Part shown: positions 7,634 to 8,665 of the stretch, one piece after another
Layout of the letters: the number at the start of each line of letters is the position of its first letter
How positions within the stretch are numbered: position 1 is the first letter of the stretch
Assembly (NCBI GenBank): GCA_903832075.1
Contig: CAILAF010000547.1
Coordinates: forward strand, 1-8,665
DNA from: an uncultured Chitinophagaceae bacterium
GTDB lineage: Bacteria > Bacteroidota > Bacteroidia > Chitinophagales > Chitinophagaceae
Length of the DNA: 8,665 nt
Direction: 5' to 3'
Translations under genes and position numbers: made by a program
Notes under the pieces: generated by a model
Told to the model about the DNA's origin: nothing
Seen by the model: only the letters and a program-made list of their open reading frames with translations
Database searches by the model: none

Positions 7634-8236
7634 ATGGCATTACCTTTTAGAGGAAATATGGGCGGGGGTGGAGGAAGATTCAACCCCAGATTTCAAAGAC
7701 AACAAGAACCTGAACACAGAATCAACGAAAGAATCAGAGTACCACAAGTACGTTTAGTGGGCGACAATGTTACTGTTGGCGTTTATCCTACAAATGAAGC
7801 TTTACGCATTGCACGTGATTTAGAATTAGATCTGGTAGAAATATCTCCCAATGCAGATCCTCCTGTTTGTAAAGCAATTGACTATAAGAAATTTCTTTAC
7901 GAGAAGAAGAAGAAAGAAAAGGAAATGAAAGCCAATGCTAAGCAAAGCGAAGTAAAAGAAATTCGTTTTACGCCTGGCACTGATGATCATGATTTTGATT
8001 TTAAAGCAAAACATGCAGAAAAATTTTTAGCAGACGGAAATAAAGTAAAAGCATACGTTCAGTTTAAAGGACGAGCTATTCAATTTAAAGAAAGAGGAGA
8101 GTTGGTTTTATTAAAGTTTGCAGAACGTTTAGCCGAGGTAGGTCAACCGGAAAGTTTACCGAAATTAGAAGGCAAGCGAATGTTTTTAATGCTTACACCA
8201 AAATCGAACAAAAAGAAAAAAGAAACAGCCGCATAA
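7634..8236 (+). CDS. infC: translation initiation factor IF-3
   Basis: IF-3 binds the 30S subunit, prevents premature 50S joining and checks the start codon and initiator tRNA. The 200-residue product has a Gly/Arg-rich N-terminal extension (about 1-26). The N-terminal domain (about 28-88) includes INERIRVPQVRLVG and LDLVEISPNADPPVCKAIDY. A very Lys-rich linker helix covers about 86-105, and the C-terminal domain (about 107-190) includes KEIRFTPGTDDHDFDFK, FKGRAIQF and GKRMFLMLTPK. It is about 20 residues longer than E. coli IF-3, with the excess at the N-terminus. A second Met at residue 9 could be the true start and cannot be excluded. The start is an ordinary ATG, not the rare AUU that E. 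coli uses for autoregulation, so that feedback loop is not expected here. It follows thrS by 49 nt without a terminator, and a strong terminator lies directly behind it. Confidence 0.96.
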   Translation: MALPFRGNMGGGGGRFNPRFQRQQEPEHRINERIRVPQVRLVGDNVTVGVYPTNEALRIARDLELDLVEISPNADPPVCKAIDYKKFLYEKKKKEKEMKANAKQSEVKEIRFTPGTDDHDFDFKAKHAEKFLADGNKVKAYVQFKGRAIQFKERGELVLLKFAERLAEVGQPESLPKLEGKRMFLMLTPKSNKKKKETAA

Positions 8237-8240
8237 TTAT

Positions 8241-8268
8241 AAAAAACACTCACAATGAGTGTTTTTTT
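8241..8268 (+). terminator. intrinsic terminator after infC
   Basis: CACTCA (8247-8252) pairs with TGAGTG (8256-8261) around a 3-nt loop, extended by A6 (8241-8246) pairing into the T7 run (8262-8268). The hairpin starts 4 nt after the infC stop codon and ends in a U-run. It should separate most thrS-infC transcription from rpmI. The A-run also gives it potential on the minus strand. Confidence 0.85.
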
Positions 8269-8300
8269 ATTGACTTTAGTATTACTCTCTCAATAAATGC

Positions 8301-8330
8301 TTGTTATTTAGCTGTAAACCCCTACTTTTG
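8301..8330 (+). promoter_or_regulatory. promoter of rpmI
   Basis: TTG (8301-8303), a 19-nt spacer, then TACTTTTG (8323-8330) followed by C. This is the best match in the window to the Bacteroidota -33 TTG / -7 TAnnTTTG promoter. It lies after the infC terminator and predicts transcription starting near 8336, about 78 nt before the rpmI ATG. Confidence 0.65.
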
Positions 8331-8344
8331 CACTCCAAATTTTT

Positions 8345-8408
8345 CCCGTAAGGCTCAACAAGTGTATTCCTGTGAATACCGCCAGCAGGGTGTAATCTTA
8401 ACAGATTA
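8345..8408 (+). promoter_or_regulatory. structured 5' leader of rpmI, candidate ribosomal-protein-responsive element
   Basis: The leader can fold into two elements. The first pairs CCC (8345-8347) with GGG (8388-8390), then has a symmetric 4x4 internal loop (GTAA / AGCA). It continues with GGC (8352-8354) to GCC (8381-8383) and ends in a hairpin GTATTC/GAATAC (8364-8369, 8374-8379) with loop CTGT. The second is a perfect 6-bp hairpin TAATCT/AGATTA (8393-8398, 8403-8408) with loop TAAC, ending 5 nt before the ATG. In E. coli and Bacillus subtilis the rpmI-rplT mRNA is repressed by L20 through a leader structure. An equivalent role here is inferred from position and fold only. Confidence 0.45.
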
Positions 8409-8413
8409 TTTAT

Positions 8414-8611
8414 ATGCCAAAAGTAAAAACAAACTCAAGCGCAAAAAAGCGCTTTAAAGTAACTGGTACTGGCGAAATCACTTTTCAAAAAGCTTTCAAA
8501 CGCCATATTCTTACCAAAAAATCTAAGAAAAGAAAAAGAGAAATGAACAAAAAAGGTATTGTTGGTGCTGCCAACAAAGATTTTGTTATGCGCTTATTAC
8601 GTTTGAAATAA
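8414..8611 (+). CDS. rpmI: 50S ribosomal protein L35 (bL35)
   Basis: This 65-residue, very basic protein is a component of the large ribosomal subunit. It begins with the family signature MPKVKTNSSAKKRFKVTGTG and has the central HILTKKSKKRKR segment. Length is normal for bL35 (about 64-66). The ATG at 8414 has no Shine-Dalgarno sequence and sits 5 nt behind a leader hairpin. In most bacteria rplT (L20) follows directly. Here at least 54 nt follow the stop without a recognisable rplT start, partly filled by a short tandem repeat, and the window ends before the next gene can be seen. Confidence 0.97.
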   Translation: MPKVKTNSSAKKRFKVTGTGEITFQKAFKRHILTKKSKKRKREMNKKGIVGAANKDFVMRLLRLK

Positions 8612-8619
8612 TACAGTTG

Positions 8620-8647
8620 CAAGTTTCAGGTAACAAGTTTCAAGTAA
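8620..8647. repeat. 14-bp tandem repeat downstream of rpmI
   Basis: CAAGTTTCAGGTAA (8620-8633) is followed at once by CAAGTTTCAAGTAA (8634-8647), identical at 13 of 14 positions. A further partial copy, CATGTTTCA, reaches the window edge (8657-8665). The repeat begins 8 nt after the rpmI stop codon and so probably sits between rpmI and rplT. No coding potential or terminator is evident. Confidence 0.8.
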
Positions 8648-8665
8648 ATAATTAATCATGTTTCA

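Noticed and set aside
8610..8619. Match between AATACAGTTG after rpmI and the same 10-mer near 2392
   Set aside because: A single short AT-rich match, one copy being inside a coding region; best explained by chance.
1..8665. CRISPR array, insertion sequence, prophage or defence system
   Set aside because: No regularly spaced repeats, terminal inverted repeats, transposase, integrase or toxin-antitoxin signature on either strand.

Overview
The window is AT-rich and looks like a Bacteroidota chromosome, most likely from the Chitinophagales or a relative. Four things point there: an exported protein ending in a gliding-motility-associated (CHU_C, type B) C-terminal domain; candidate promoters of the TTG ... 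TAnnTTTG type used by this phylum; start codons without Shine-Dalgarno sequences; and a tRNA gene without an encoded CCA. The genus is inference only.

Layout. A tRNA-Arg(TCT) gene (38-111, minus) is divergent from hutH (244-1737, plus), which encodes a histidine ammonia-lyase with all active-site landmarks present. A small exported protein of unknown function follows (1810-2334, plus). It converges on a minus-strand pair across a perfect hairpin that can terminate from both sides (2355-2384). The minus pair is a 435-residue exported multidomain protein (4208-5515) and a 579-residue secreted PKD/CHU_C protein (2383-4122). From 5647 the plus strand carries the conserved translation cluster thrS - infC - rpmI, with rplT expected just beyond the right edge.

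How the genes work together. thrS and infC are 49 nt apart with no terminator between them and are probably co-transcribed. A strong terminator follows infC, and rpmI has its own well-matched promoter and a leader of about 78 nt that can fold into two hairpins. This is a plausible site for ribosomal-protein feedback control. hutH stands alone without other hut genes. The two minus-strand genes are envelope or secreted proteins, and each has a -7-like element very close to its start codon, suggesting very short 5' leaders.

No mobile element, CRISPR array, phage gene or defence system was seen, and no gene-free stretch exceeds 300 bases. This is mostly an ordinary housekeeping region. The most interesting points are the rpmI leader RNA, the architecture of the 435-residue protein, and short tandem repeats upstream of thrS and after rpmI.
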